Assembly: GCA_964624765.1 (NCBI GenBank)
Contig: CAZUZO010000029.1
Coordinates: 1-30,140, forward strand
Direction of reading: 5' to 3'
DNA length: 30,140 nt
Source: JAGTVB01 sp964624765
GTDB taxonomy: Bacteria; Pseudomonadota; Gammaproteobacteria; HK1
Position 1 is the first letter of the stretch. Every line of letters begins with the position of its first letter. Shown in pieces: positions 1 through 6,793 of this stretch. A program made the position numbers and the translations under genes. The notes beneath the pieces are model-generated. The model saw nothing but the letters and a program-made list of their open reading frames with translations. It did no database searches and was not told the DNA's origin.

Positions 1-53
1 GCGCCGTCCGCCTGGCTCTCGGGCCGCTCGCGACGGTTTTTTCACAACCTCTG
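1..53 (-). repeat. Family A inverted-repeat element, partial (cut by window edge)
   Basis: Read on the minus strand this stretch begins GAGGTTGTGAAAAAACCGTC and runs on to a GAGAGCCAGGCGGACGGC segment. It matches the left part of the complete family A element at 5310-5451 with only a few differences. The rest lies outside the window. It sits 12 bases beyond the mgtE stop codon. There is no coding content; it is most simply a non-autonomous mobile repeat. Confidence 0.7.
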
Positions 54-65
54 ACTGCAGCTGCC

Positions 66-1427
66 TCACACCAGGAACACCGTGGCCAGTCCGAGAAAGC
101 TCATGAAACCCACGACGTCGGTGATGGTGGTGAGGACCACCGCTCCCGAGACGGCGGGATCGATGTTTAGGCGGTGCAAGACGAGGGGCACCGCCAGTCC
201 GGAAATCACCGCAACCACCAAGTTGATCACCAGCGCCGCCGCGATGATCGAGCCGAGCAGGGGACTCTTGAACCACAACGTTGCCACCACTCCCACCACG
301 AGCGCCCACAACAGCCCGTTGAGAACCCCCACGGCAAGCTCTTTGTAGGCGAGCCAGCGGGTATTGGTGGCGGTGATTCGATCGAGCGCCAGGCCGCGAA
401 TGGTGAGGGTCAGGGTTTGGCTACCGGCGATCCCGCCCATGCTGGCAACGATGGGCATCAACACCGCCAGCGCCACGACCTGTGCCAGGGTCTTCTCGAA
501 TAAACCGATGACCCAGGATGCTAAAAACGCCGTGGCGAGATTGATGCCAAGCCATACCGCCCGGCGTTGAGCGCTCGGCATCACCGGCGCGAAAAGATCT
601 TCGTCCTCAGGCAACCCGGCCATGTGGAGAATGTGCCCGGAGGCCTTCTCCTGCACCACGTCGAGAACGTCGTCCACGGTGATGCGCCCGAGTAGTGTGC
701 CATCCTCGCGCACCACCGGCACGGAGATCAGATCCCGGCGCTCGAAAAGGCGTACCACTTCTGCCTGGGGGACGTCAGCACGCACCACGGGACCGTCCTG
801 CATGACCGCCTCCACGGTGCGGGTCGGTTCACAGGTGAGCAGAGTCGCTAGGGGAAGCTGGCCAAGGTAGTGGCGCCGGCGGTCGATCACCATGAGAATA
901 TCGGTGTGGTCGGGAAGCGATTCGCGCCGACGCAGATAGCGCAGCAACCCCTCCAAGGTCACGTCCGCACGCACCGCCACCACCTGGTTATCCATCAAGC
1001 GCCCAGCGCTGTCCTCGGGATAGGCCAAGGTCTCCTCGATGCGCTCGCGATGTTGTGGCGCGAGAGACCCCAAGATCACTTCACCCAGATCTTCCGGTAG
1101 CTCGTCGATGACTTCGGCGAGATCCGCCGTCTCCATGAATCCCGCCGCGGCAATGACATCCTGGGGAGGAAGAGCTTCCACCAGACCTGTTCTGGCAATC
1201 TCCCCTAGGTGCACCAGCACTTCGCCGGCCAGGTCGTCGGGTACGAAGTGCCAGAGCTGCTCGCGCTCGGGGGCGGGAAGCGATTCGATGAGATCAGCGA
1301 TCTCTGCCGGATGCAGGGTGGCCAGGCGTTGTTGCAAGGCGCCGTGGTCACCTGCCGCCAAGTCCTGCCGGGCCGCTTTGACGGGGTTTTCCCCTTGTTC
1401 TAGGTCTTGCTCTATGGCGTCCGACAT
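66..1427 (-). CDS. mgtE: Magnesium transporter MgtE
   Basis: Inner-membrane Mg2+ channel/transporter of 453 residues, the usual family length. The cytosolic N-terminal superhelical MgtE_N domain covers about residues 20-130 (repeated LHPAEIADLIESLP-like helices). It is followed by the typical PEDSAGRLMD linker and a CBS pair at about 140-260. The C-terminal five-helix membrane domain runs from about 285 to the end and includes the conserved segment with PIVASMGGIAGSQ and TLTIRGLAL. In this family the CBS and N domains sense cytosolic Mg2+ and gate the pore. The ATG at 1427 is preceded by a good Shine-Dalgarno (AGGAG, six bases away). The gene appears monocistronic, with a family A repeat just after its stop. 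No M-box leader is evident upstream. Confidence 0.96.
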   Translation of the reverse strand: MSDAIEQDLEQGENPVKAARQDLAAGDHGALQQRLATLHPAEIADLIESLPAPEREQLWHFVPDDLAGEVLVHLGEIARTGLVEALPPQDVIAAAGFMETADLAEVIDELPEDLGEVILGSLAPQHRERIEETLAYPEDSAGRLMDNQVVAVRADVTLEGLLRYLRRRESLPDHTDILMVIDRRRHYLGQLPLATLLTCEPTRTVEAVMQDGPVVRADVPQAEVVRLFERRDLISVPVVREDGTLLGRITVDDVLDVVQEKASGHILHMAGLPEDEDLFAPVMPSAQRRAVWLGINLATAFLASWVIGLFEKTLAQVVALAVLMPIVASMGGIAGSQTLTLTIRGLALDRITATNTRWLAYKELAVGVLNGLLWALVVGVVATLWFKSPLLGSIIAAALVINLVVAVISGLAVPLVLHRLNIDPAVSGAVVLTTITDVVGFMSFLGLATVFLV

Positions 1428-1656
1428 GGTTCGCTCCTGGGTTTCAACACGCCGTGCCGGTACACGGCGACCGGGCTAGGGATGGTTGCTGGTGTAACGA
1501 GCTGTTCGGATCAGACTTTGCTTCCTGCTAGCCATGTCGAGGCGGCTCGCTCTTCGCCTCATCATCCGACATCGGTCTTGCGGCTGCGCACCGACTACCT
1601 TGTTCCGGGGTCGATGCCGCCGGTTTCCTCACAGCCCTTGGGGCGTGGCTTCGATG

Positions 1657-1848
1657 CTAATTCGAAACTCGAGACGAGAAGGCGTTGCAAGTCAACACGG
1701 GTTGCCGTGGATACTTGGCCATCTGCGTATGGTCGCAACGCATGAACACGGAACCGCGTTTACTACGGAGCAGTCGGACATAGCGACACCGGTGACAGAG
1801 ACTCTGGGGAAAAGGCTCCCTGACGGTCGGGGATTGATCACGTTCCAT
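1657..1848 (-). CDS. Small four-cysteine (zinc-ribbon-like) protein, 63 aa
   Basis: Chosen start is the ATG at 1848, with a GAGG Shine-Dalgarno five bases upstream; longer readings of this frame would run into the family B repeat. The protein carries CHRC at residues 18-21, then RGSVFMRC with a third Cys at 38, then KYPRQPVLTC with a fourth Cys at 54. The spacing C-x2-C ... C ... C and the GSxFxxC and YPxxPVxxC blocks resemble small conserved proteobacterial and cyanobacterial hypothetical proteins, which suggests a metal-binding knuckle. That resemblance is from memory, not from a search. Function unknown. A 219-bp mobile repeat begins 41 bases upstream of the start codon, so its native promoter may have been displaced. 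Confidence 0.6.
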   Translation of the reverse strand: MERDQSPTVREPFPQSLCHRCRYVRLLRSKRGSVFMRCDHTQMAKYPRQPVLTCNAFSSRVSN

Positions 1849-1888
1849 GATAGCCTCGGCGAAATGCCGCCCTGGGGCGCAACCCCTT

Positions 1889-2107
1889 AGAAGCTGTTTT
1901 AAAAATGTCGCGAGCGCCGGCAGAGCAAGGCGCACAGCGGCGACAAAATCGTCCGGAACGATTCTGAACAGCGTTAAGCTGGCCCCGAAGGGGCGAGCCC
2001 TAAGGATGGGGCGAGTAACCACCGGAGTGTACAACGGAGTACATGAGGATGGCGAGCCGCTGCGCAACGCAGCTATGACAAGCGCAGTAGTTTTTAAAAC
2101 AGCTTCT
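1889..2107 (+). mobile_element. Family B MITE-like element, full copy (219 bp)
   Basis: The ends form a perfect 17-bp inverted repeat (AGAAGCTGTTTTAAAAA at 1889-1905 and its complement at 2091-2107). The interior has no convincing gene and contains a CCCCGAAGGGG hairpin near 1982-1992. A second copy at 19449-19667 has exactly the same length. A deleted copy lies at 21898-21983 and a truncated one at 30032-30140. No clear target-site duplication is visible. Multiple copies, terminal inverted repeats and lack of a transposase fit a non-autonomous element mobilised in trans. Confidence 0.85.
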
Positions 2108-2693
2108 GAGCGAGATAGGCGAGGAGCGAGCATCGCCCAACGCCGCTATACCTTACGCGGGCATCACCGAATGTTCTGGACGCGGGCACGTATACGGCGG
2201 CAACGGTTAGCTGAAAGTTCAGTCGTGCGGCGGCCAAGGTCATCGTTTCGTCAGGGTTGCTCTTCGGAGCATCCCCTCGGCGCCCAAACCTTCGGCAGCC
2301 GAACCCCGGGCCGCGCAAGGGTGTGTGCGGCAAGGATGCCGGACCCAAGCCGACAGGGACGTCTTCACGGCGTCCCTTGCGGCCTGGGGTCGGCTGCCCC
2401 AAGGGCAAAGGCAATCAAACGGCCGAAACGATGACGAACACCCTTGCGGCCCAGTCTCCGCTACATAACGTGCTCTTGTGGCCGTGGCGAGTATATATCG
2501 AGTAGCGTAGCAAGTTTTTGCCCAATCTCTGCGATGAGGCGTGCTACAAGGCAGCCCAGAGCCAGCGGTTCTGGTGATGAGGAGTATCGTGACTTGAACG
2601 GGATTTGGACCGATCCCGGGGAACCGAGAGCAGCGCGCGTCGGCGCGGGCGCAACCGATCCAAGCTGACCCGCGCGCACGCATCGACTTGCTG
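2108..2693. other. Gene-free stretch between family B element and cytochrome P460 gene
   Basis: Besides the family C element (2239-2435), about 390 bases here carry no gene I can support. Short open frames on both strands overlap each other and show no recognisable motif or ribosome binding site. One minus-strand frame reading GCLVARLIAEIGQKLATLLD near 2500-2560 looks protein-like, but it has no plausible start and may be a fossil of a lost gene. Confidence 0.5.
2239..2435 (+). mobile_element. Family C MITE-like element, full copy (197 bp)
   Basis: Bounded by a perfect 12-bp inverted repeat, GTCATCGTTTCG at 2239-2250 and its complement at 2424-2435. The minus-strand interior shares long stretches with the sequence at 6304-6412, including CAAGGGACG, CCGTGAAGAC, CCTGTCGGCTT and GTCCGGC. 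The interior is GC-rich, with several short hairpins and no supportable ORF. This is a separate family from the element at 1889-2107; the two lie only 131 bases apart. Confidence 0.75.
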
Positions 2694-3182
2694 CTATCGA
2701 TCGCGCAGCTCGCTGAAAACGTAACCCTCGGCTTGCCGCGGCTGATGGCAGGCAAAGCATGATTGGCCGCCATCTTGGGTCAGACGTGTCGCCAACCCCG
2801 CCCCTGCAAAACCCTCGAAGCCCCAACCCCCGGTCTTGGCAAAGCGGGCGGGGTCGCGCTCCATGACGCCGATGAGCCTACGTTCCCCCTCATAAAGGGC
2901 ATGGTCGCGCTCCACATACTCGAGTAGATCAAACACCAACACGGCACCGGGAGCATAGTCACCCGTTCTGAGACCTCGCAGCGCCGCTTCATTGGCGTAG
3001 ACATGATGAATACCCTGAAACGGCTCCGCCAAGGCGTGGCCGGGAGCGATCACCATGGACTTCACGTGATACCAATGTCGGTACCCTTCGGGATAGGCAA
3101 CCTCTAGCTCCGGCGATGCTGCAGACACGGACGGCCCTGCCGCCACCAGGCAAAACACCATCATCATAGAGCGCATTTTCAT
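2694..3182 (-). CDS. Cytochrome P460 family c-type haem protein
   Basis: Exported monohaem protein of 162 residues. Residues 1-22 form a signal peptide (MKMRSMMMVFCLVAAGPSVSA). The body has the P460 pattern: YPEGYRHWYHVKSM at about 30-43, HHVYANEAA at 59-67, a GAVLVFDLLEY strand at about 79-89, a GVMERD...GGWGFEGF block at about 105-125, and the haem-attachment motif CFACH at 142-146 near the C-terminus. Known family members act in the periplasm on hydroxylamine or nitric oxide, or as NO-binding cytochrome c'-beta; which applies here cannot be told from sequence. The gene is divergent from the MarR-type regulator and shares a short intergenic region with a strong palindrome, so regulation by that protein is likely. 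Length is typical for the small subfamily. Confidence 0.88.
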   Translation of the reverse strand: MKMRSMMMVFCLVAAGPSVSAASPELEVAYPEGYRHWYHVKSMVIAPGHALAEPFQGIHHVYANEAALRGLRTGDYAPGAVLVFDLLEYVERDHALYEGERRLIGVMERDPARFAKTGGWGFEGFAGAGLATRLTQDGGQSCFACHQPRQAEGYVFSELRDR

Positions 3183-3199
3183 CCTGTCACCCCTTTAGT

Positions 3200-3222
3200 T
3201 ATAGTATCGATACGATACTATA
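3200..3222. promoter_or_regulatory. Perfect palindromic operator between P460 and MarR genes
   Basis: Two 10-bp arms, TATAGTATCG (3200-3209) and CGATACTATA (3213-3222), are perfect inverted complements around ATA, centred at 3211. It lies 18 bases upstream of the P460 start codon and overlaps the most upstream possible ATG of the regulator. Site size and symmetry fit a MarR-family dimer. Binding would block P460 transcription and probably autoregulate. A related site follows at 3247-3267. Confidence 0.8.
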
Positions 3223-3246
3223 TGGCGGACCGCGGAAATGTCAAAT

Positions 3247-3267
3247 TAGTATGGTCTCGATACTATA
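3247..3267. promoter_or_regulatory. Second, imperfect operator copy
   Basis: The right arm CGATACTATA (3258-3267) is identical to that of the first palindrome, and the left side retains TAGTAT (3247-3252), so the site has the same geometry centred near 3256. The two centres are 45 bp apart, a spacing that could allow cooperative binding. It lies just before the ATG at 3273, which argues that translation of the regulator starts at 3273 and not at 3222. Confidence 0.6.
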
Positions 3268-3272
3268 AAATC

Positions 3273-3839
3273 ATGTCTGCTAGAGTTCTGTTCGAACTCG
3301 TTGAGCGGATGGGCACTTTGGTGCGTGCAGAGCTACGCAAATCCGCTGCTGCCCTGAAGTTGCAACCGGTCCATCTGCAGGTTCTCGCCTATCTCGCTCG
3401 CTGTAATCGCTACAGCAATACCCCGGCTGCCGTGACGAGCTATATGGGCATCACAAAGGGCTCCGCATCGCAATCGCTCTTGGTACTGGAACGAAAGCAG
3501 CTCCTCAAGAAAGTACCCGATAGCAAGGACCGCCGCGTCGTACATGTACAGCTCACCGAGCGTGGCCATGCCGTCCTCAGCTCTACGTTTCCACCGGTGC
3601 TTTGGCAACAGGCTTCGGCAGGGCTGGAGGAGGCACGGCTCGTGTTTGCCGCTCAGACGCTACAGGAGATCCTCAGCAACGCACAACAGCGTCAACGCTA
3701 TCAGACCTTCGGGCAGTGCTTCACGTGCCGGCACTTCATACAGGAGGGTGTGGATAAATTCCGTTGTGGACTCACCCAAGAGGCCCTCAGCGCCGCTGAG
3801 TCGCAGCAGATCTGTCACGAACACCAATTCGCTCCTTGA
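3273..3839 (+). CDS. MarR-family regulator with C-terminal Cys/His cluster
   Basis: Winged-helix transcription factor of 188 residues from the ATG at 3273; an in-frame ATG at 3222 would give 205 but overlaps the operator. Neither start has a clear Shine-Dalgarno. The MarR core has a dimerisation helix (LFELVERMGTLVRAEL), a helix-turn-helix with GITKGSASQSLLVLERK, and the wing signature DSKDRRVVHVQLTERG. Beyond the usual MarR length is a tail with CFTCRH (Cys149, Cys152, His154), FRCGLT (Cys165) and ICHEH (Cys181, His182, His184), able to bind zinc, an Fe-S cluster or act as a redox switch. The divergent neighbour is a P460 cytochrome, so an oxidant, NO or hydroxylamine signal is a reasonable but unproven guess. 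Confidence 0.88.
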   Translation: MSARVLFELVERMGTLVRAELRKSAAALKLQPVHLQVLAYLARCNRYSNTPAAVTSYMGITKGSASQSLLVLERKQLLKKVPDSKDRRVVHVQLTERGHAVLSSTFPPVLWQQASAGLEEARLVFAAQTLQEILSNAQQRQRYQTFGQCFTCRHFIQEGVDKFRCGLTQEALSAAESQQICHEHQFAP

Positions 3840-4381
3840 CCGTCAACTCAAAAGCTCTGCACCGGGTCGACTTAGGGGGGCATCGTCTCGGCACCTTTAT
3901 CGCTGCCCTGGCCCTGGCAGCCCACGGTAAATTTGTTCAAACCGCTGTTTCGGTCGTCATTCCCGCGAAATCGGGAATCCAGGTGTCTCAAGGTACTCAT
4001 TTCCTGACAATGGCCATCCCGTGCGGCTAGATTCCGGCTTCCCCGCCGGAGTGACAGGATTATTCAACTGGCCCAAAGGGTTATCCATCAGAACACATTT
4101 ACCCTGCTTGGCAACCCAGCCCTTGTTGCAAAACACGCCATATCCTTGTACGCAAGCTCGCGGTCAGCCTTCCTGTCCCACACACCCTTACGCCAAGAGG
4201 CTTGATCGCGTAGGCACTCCACTCTGAATGCTGCGCACGGCAGAGCAAGCCCGCCGCATCCATACCCTATGACCACTTTTGCCATCGAACCTTGACTGGG
4301 CGACACTATGTTAGGGTTGTACGGTTTCATGGCGTGTGAGGGCGAAATGGCGCTCTCTTTGGTCCAAGCGAAGAGTGACCG
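3840..4381. other. 542-base intergenic region
   Basis: Contains one short inverted-repeat element (3956-4055) and otherwise no gene I can support. The small open frames on either strand are incompatible with one another and have no recognisable motifs. The promoter of the Nudix/bacteriohemerythrin genes should lie in the last part, but no clear -35/-10 pair stands out. Confidence 0.5.
3956..4055. repeat. dRS3-like short interspersed repeat
   Basis: The left end reads GTCATTCCCGCGAAATCGGG, an inverted pair with arms ATTCCCG (3959-3965) and CGGGAAT (3972-3978). The right end is a CCGGC...GCCGG hairpin followed by GGAGTGAC (4048-4055), nearly the inverse of GTCATTCC. Such ATTCCC-N-GGGAAT repeats are common interspersed elements in beta- and gammaproteobacteria and resemble neisserial dRS3. 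The 100-bp span is my reading of the two ends. Confidence 0.6.
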
Positions 4382-4801
4382 GTGAAGATTAAGGCACGTT
4401 CAGCGGGGGTGGTCATCGCTCGTCCAACCGGCGCGGGATGGGTCTACCTGTTGTTACGTGTTTACCGCTACTGGGATTTCCCAAAGGGGCTGATTGAGGA
4501 AGGAGAGGATCCTGTGGCCGCAGCCTGTCGGGAAGTCAAAGAAGAAACGGGAATCGAGGAGCTAGAATTTGTGTGGGGCTACGGCTATTGGGAGACCGCT
4601 CCTTACGGGGTCGGCAAAGTGGCACGCTACTACCTTGCCCGCACACATCAATCGCAGGTCGTGTTACCCGTTAGCGTCGAGCTGGGGAGACCCGAGCACG
4701 ATGAATTTCGCTGGGTTTCCTATGCCGAAGGAATGGCTTTGCTGGGCGATCGGTTGCGACCCGTGCTGCAATGGAGCCATGAACTGATGATGCCATTTTG
4801 A
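4382..4801 (+). CDS. Nudix hydrolase, probable bis(5'-nucleosyl)-tetraphosphatase type
   Basis: Protein of 139 residues starting at GTG 4382 (KIKARSAGVVIARP follows the start). The Nudix box is complete at residues 36-58: G36, E42, REV (50-52), EE (54-55) and G57-I58, giving G-x5-E-x7-REUXEEXGU. The flanking pattern SAGVVIAR...WDFPKGLIEEGE and the later ARYYLAR...DEFRWVSYAEG fits asymmetric diadenosine tetraphosphate hydrolases. These clear Ap4A and related dinucleotides with Mg2+ in the cytoplasm. Substrate assignment inside the superfamily is inference. The Shine-Dalgarno is weak (AAGAG). The bacteriohemerythrin gene follows 83 bases later on the same strand. Confidence 0.88.
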   Translation: MKIKARSAGVVIARPTGAGWVYLLLRVYRYWDFPKGLIEEGEDPVAAACREVKEETGIEELEFVWGYGYWETAPYGVGKVARYYLARTHQSQVVLPVSVELGRPEHDEFRWVSYAEGMALLGDRLRPVLQWSHELMMPF

Positions 4802-4884
4802 GCATAATGCCTCATTGTGGCTCATCCAGCCATATGCTCTGTCGCGAGACAGGGGAATGATTTAAAGAAGTAAAGGAAGGCCAT

Positions 4885-5292
4885 ATGGCGTTTATCGTCT
4901 GGGACGAGCAGCATAGCGTCCGAGTGCGAGAGCTCGACGAGGAGCATCGAGGGATGATCGCTCTTGTGAACGAGTTGAACGATGCGATGAAGATGCGTAA
5001 AGGACGGGAAGAATTGGCAAGGATCTTGTCGGAATTGATAGGAAAGACACAGGCGCACTTCGCCACGGAGGAGCAGCTGATGCTGGATCATGCTTTTGCC
5101 GGCTACCCAGAACACAAAGCCGAGCATGACAGGCTCTTACAGGAAATAGCGGTCCTAGAAAAACGCTTCTCCGAGGGCGAGCTCCTGCTGTCTTTCGCTA
5201 TCATGCTGTACCTCAAGGGGTGGGCGCTAGCGCATATCGCATCCTGTGACAAGGCGCTCGGCGCCTATCTAAATAGCCAAGCGATCAACTGA
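4885..5292 (+). CDS. Bacteriohemerythrin
   Basis: Soluble 135-residue four-helix protein with a non-haem di-iron O2-binding site. All seven iron ligands can be placed: His21 (ELDEEH), His58 and Glu62 (HFATE), His77 and His81 (HKAEH), and His117 and Asp122 (HIASCD). The N-terminal FIVWDEQHSVRVRELDEEH is typical of single-domain bacterial hemerythrins, which store or deliver O2 or buffer it for oxygenases in microaerobic organisms. The start ATG has a strong Shine-Dalgarno (AGGAAGG). The last helix carries LKGWALAHIASCD where many homologues have LxxWLxxHI; otherwise it is canonical. A family A repeat starts 18 bases after the stop. Confidence 0.95.
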   Translation: MAFIVWDEQHSVRVRELDEEHRGMIALVNELNDAMKMRKGREELARILSELIGKTQAHFATEEQLMLDHAFAGYPEHKAEHDRLLQEIAVLEKRFSEGELLLSFAIMLYLKGWALAHIASCDKALGAYLNSQAIN

Positions 5293-5309
5293 AGGCGCTG
5301 TTTTGTCTT

Positions 5310-5451
5310 GAGGTTGTGAAAGAAAGTCGTCGCGAGCGGGCCGAGAGCCAGGCGGGCGGCGCGAAGCCAAGAGTCATATCAAGTAGATAGGCGAGAAGCG
5401 CGCACCGCCAACGCCGCTATCGGGTAGTGCAGCAGGTCTTCTCACAACCTC
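5310..5451 (+). mobile_element. Family A MITE-like element, full copy (142 bp)
   Basis: Inverted ends GAGGTTGTGA (5310-5319) and TCACAACCTC (5442-5451) are perfect 10-mers with weaker similarity continuing inwards. The interior is GC-rich and non-coding. Related partial copies lie at 1-53 and 16118-16183. It separates the bacteriohemerythrin gene from the HAD phosphatase gene and ends 34 bases before the latter's start codon, so the phosphatase promoter must lie inside or beyond the element. Confidence 0.8.
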
Positions 5452-5485
5452 TCAGGTGGCGGTAACAAGGCGGGAGAGACATGCC

Positions 5486-6247
5486 ATGGTGAGTGGAGTC
5501 TTATTCGACCTTAGCGGCGTGCTGTATGTGGGCGAGCAAGCTGTGCCCGGTGCCGTGGAAGCCTTGACCAAACTGCAGTCAGCCGGCGTGCCCCATCGGT
5601 TTGTGACCAACGTGACGCGAACGCCGTCCGGGGAACTGATGCGCCGACTCGTTGCTCTGGGGTTCGAAGTGACTCCCGATAATCTGTTTAGCGCCCCGAT
5701 AGCCGCGCGGGACTATATCAAGACTCGACAGCTGCGACCTTTCATGCTGATCCACCCCGCTCTTGAGGCCGAGTTCCGTGATATCCGCCAGGACCCGCAC
5801 GATGCTGTCTTATTGGGCGATGCCGGTGATGGCTTTAGCTACCGGAATCTCAATCAGGCATTTCGGCTGCTGATGGAAGGAGCGCCGCTACTGGCCATGG
5901 GCAATAACCGGTATTTCCAGGAAGCCGATGGCCTCAGTCTCGACATCGGGCCTTTCGTGGCAGCGCTAGAGTATGCAGCGGGCACTTCCGCCATCATCCT
6001 CGGCAAGCCCTCCGATGCGTTTTTCGCCGGTGCGGTGGAAAGCCTCGGTTGTCCGGCGTCGCAAGTTGTGATGATCGGCGACGATGCGCTGGCCGATGTC
6101 GAGGGGGCCCTGCTGGCAGGATTGCAAGGGATCTTAGTGCAAACCGGCAAATACCGTCCCGGAGACGAAACGCAGATCAAAAGGTCAGGAGCAGTCGTGT
6201 TAAGCGACGTAACCGCTGCGATAGACTGGATCCTCACGAATCGATGA
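5486..6247 (+). CDS. HAD-IIA phosphatase, LHPP-like
   Basis: Protein of 253 residues from ATG 5486, which has an AGGCGGGAG Shine-Dalgarno; the frame stays open upstream to a GTG at 5456 just past the repeat. It belongs to the HAD superfamily subfamily IIA (NagD-like cap). Motif I is FDLSGVLY, so the nucleophile Asp8 is present but the usual second Asp is Ser10, exactly as in phospholysine/phosphohistidine inorganic pyrophosphate phosphatase (LHPP). Motif II is in VTNVTR, the motif III lysine is in ILGKPSDAF, and motif IV is GDDALADVEGA. LHPP-like enzymes hydrolyse P-N bonds or pyrophosphate in vitro; the bacterial substrate is unknown. Cytoplasmic, probably monocistronic. Confidence 0.87.
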   Translation: MVSGVLFDLSGVLYVGEQAVPGAVEALTKLQSAGVPHRFVTNVTRTPSGELMRRLVALGFEVTPDNLFSAPIAARDYIKTRQLRPFMLIHPALEAEFRDIRQDPHDAVLLGDAGDGFSYRNLNQAFRLLMEGAPLLAMGNNRYFQEADGLSLDIGPFVAALEYAAGTSAIILGKPSDAFFAGAVESLGCPASQVVMIGDDALADVEGALLAGLQGILVQTGKYRPGDETQIKRSGAVVLSDVTAAIDWILTNR

Positions 6248-6303
6248 AGGCTCATGGAGCCTTGACCGCCGGTGCCCCACGGGAGATCGACAAGGGGGCG
6301 CGG

Positions 6304-6412
6304 GTCATCGTTTCGGCGCTGCTATGACCCTTGCCATCGGGACAGCCAACCCAGTCCGGCAAGGGACGACGCCCCGTGAAGACCCCCCTGTCGGCTTAAG
6401 TCCGGCTGTCTC
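6304..6412 (-). repeat. Family C element, partial copy
   Basis: Starts with the same 12-mer GTCATCGTTTCG (6304-6315) that bounds the element at 2239-2435. It continues with matching blocks (GACAGCCAACCCAGTCCGGC, then AAGGGACG, CGTGAAGAC, CTGTCGGCTT and GTCCGGC). The opposite terminal repeat is not found; similarity fades near 6412. Orientation is opposite to the copy at 2239. Directly downstream (6423-6455) lie three AGCTGGC/GCCAGCT segments that can form mutually exclusive hairpins. Confidence 0.65.
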
Positions 6413-6484
6413 ATACGCCTTCAGCTGGCCTTCGCCAGCTAGTCGGCGAGCTGGCATAGGCCGTGAAAGACACCCGAACATCCA

Positions 6485-6688
6485 TTAGGATAGCCGATGC
6501 GCCCGCACCTTCGCTTTGACATCGTGGCGGCAGCGGCTCCGATCGGCAGGGAACTTCAGGATCCCGCCCTCGAAGCGGACGCAGTTGAAGCTCGAGGCTG
6601 TGCCATCCTCCTCGACACAGAACAGGACGTTATGCTCATAGGTGGCCTCGTCCAGGGTAACCACCCGATCCCAGTTCTGTCCCGCCAT
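6485..6688 (-). pseudogene. Probable C-terminal remnant of an integrase-core transposase
   Basis: A 67-codon frame whose ATG directly abuts an in-frame TGA and has no ribosome binding site. The segment DEATYEHNVLFCVEEDG, then NCVRFEGGILKFP, then DVKAKVRAHR resembles the C-terminal beta-barrel region of rve/DDE transposases of the IS481/ISNCY type, in which a NxxVRFxGxxLxxP...xVKAxVxVHxYPDG pattern precedes the end. The catalytic core is absent, so this would be a dead fragment marking one edge of the accessory island. The family call is from memory of the motif, not a search. The alternative is an unknown small protein. Confidence 0.4.
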
Positions 6689-6793
6689 TCATTCGTGGCG
6701 GCTCGAAAGCATAGGGTCGCGAAAATTATGGGGGCACGAATTATAGGCTCGAACTATAGCGGAACACCTTGCAATAATATGACTATTCAAGAT

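Noticed and set aside
2444..2668. Plus-strand ORF between the family C element and the P460 gene
   Set aside because: No ribosome binding site; overlaps minus-strand frames of equal quality and has no motif.
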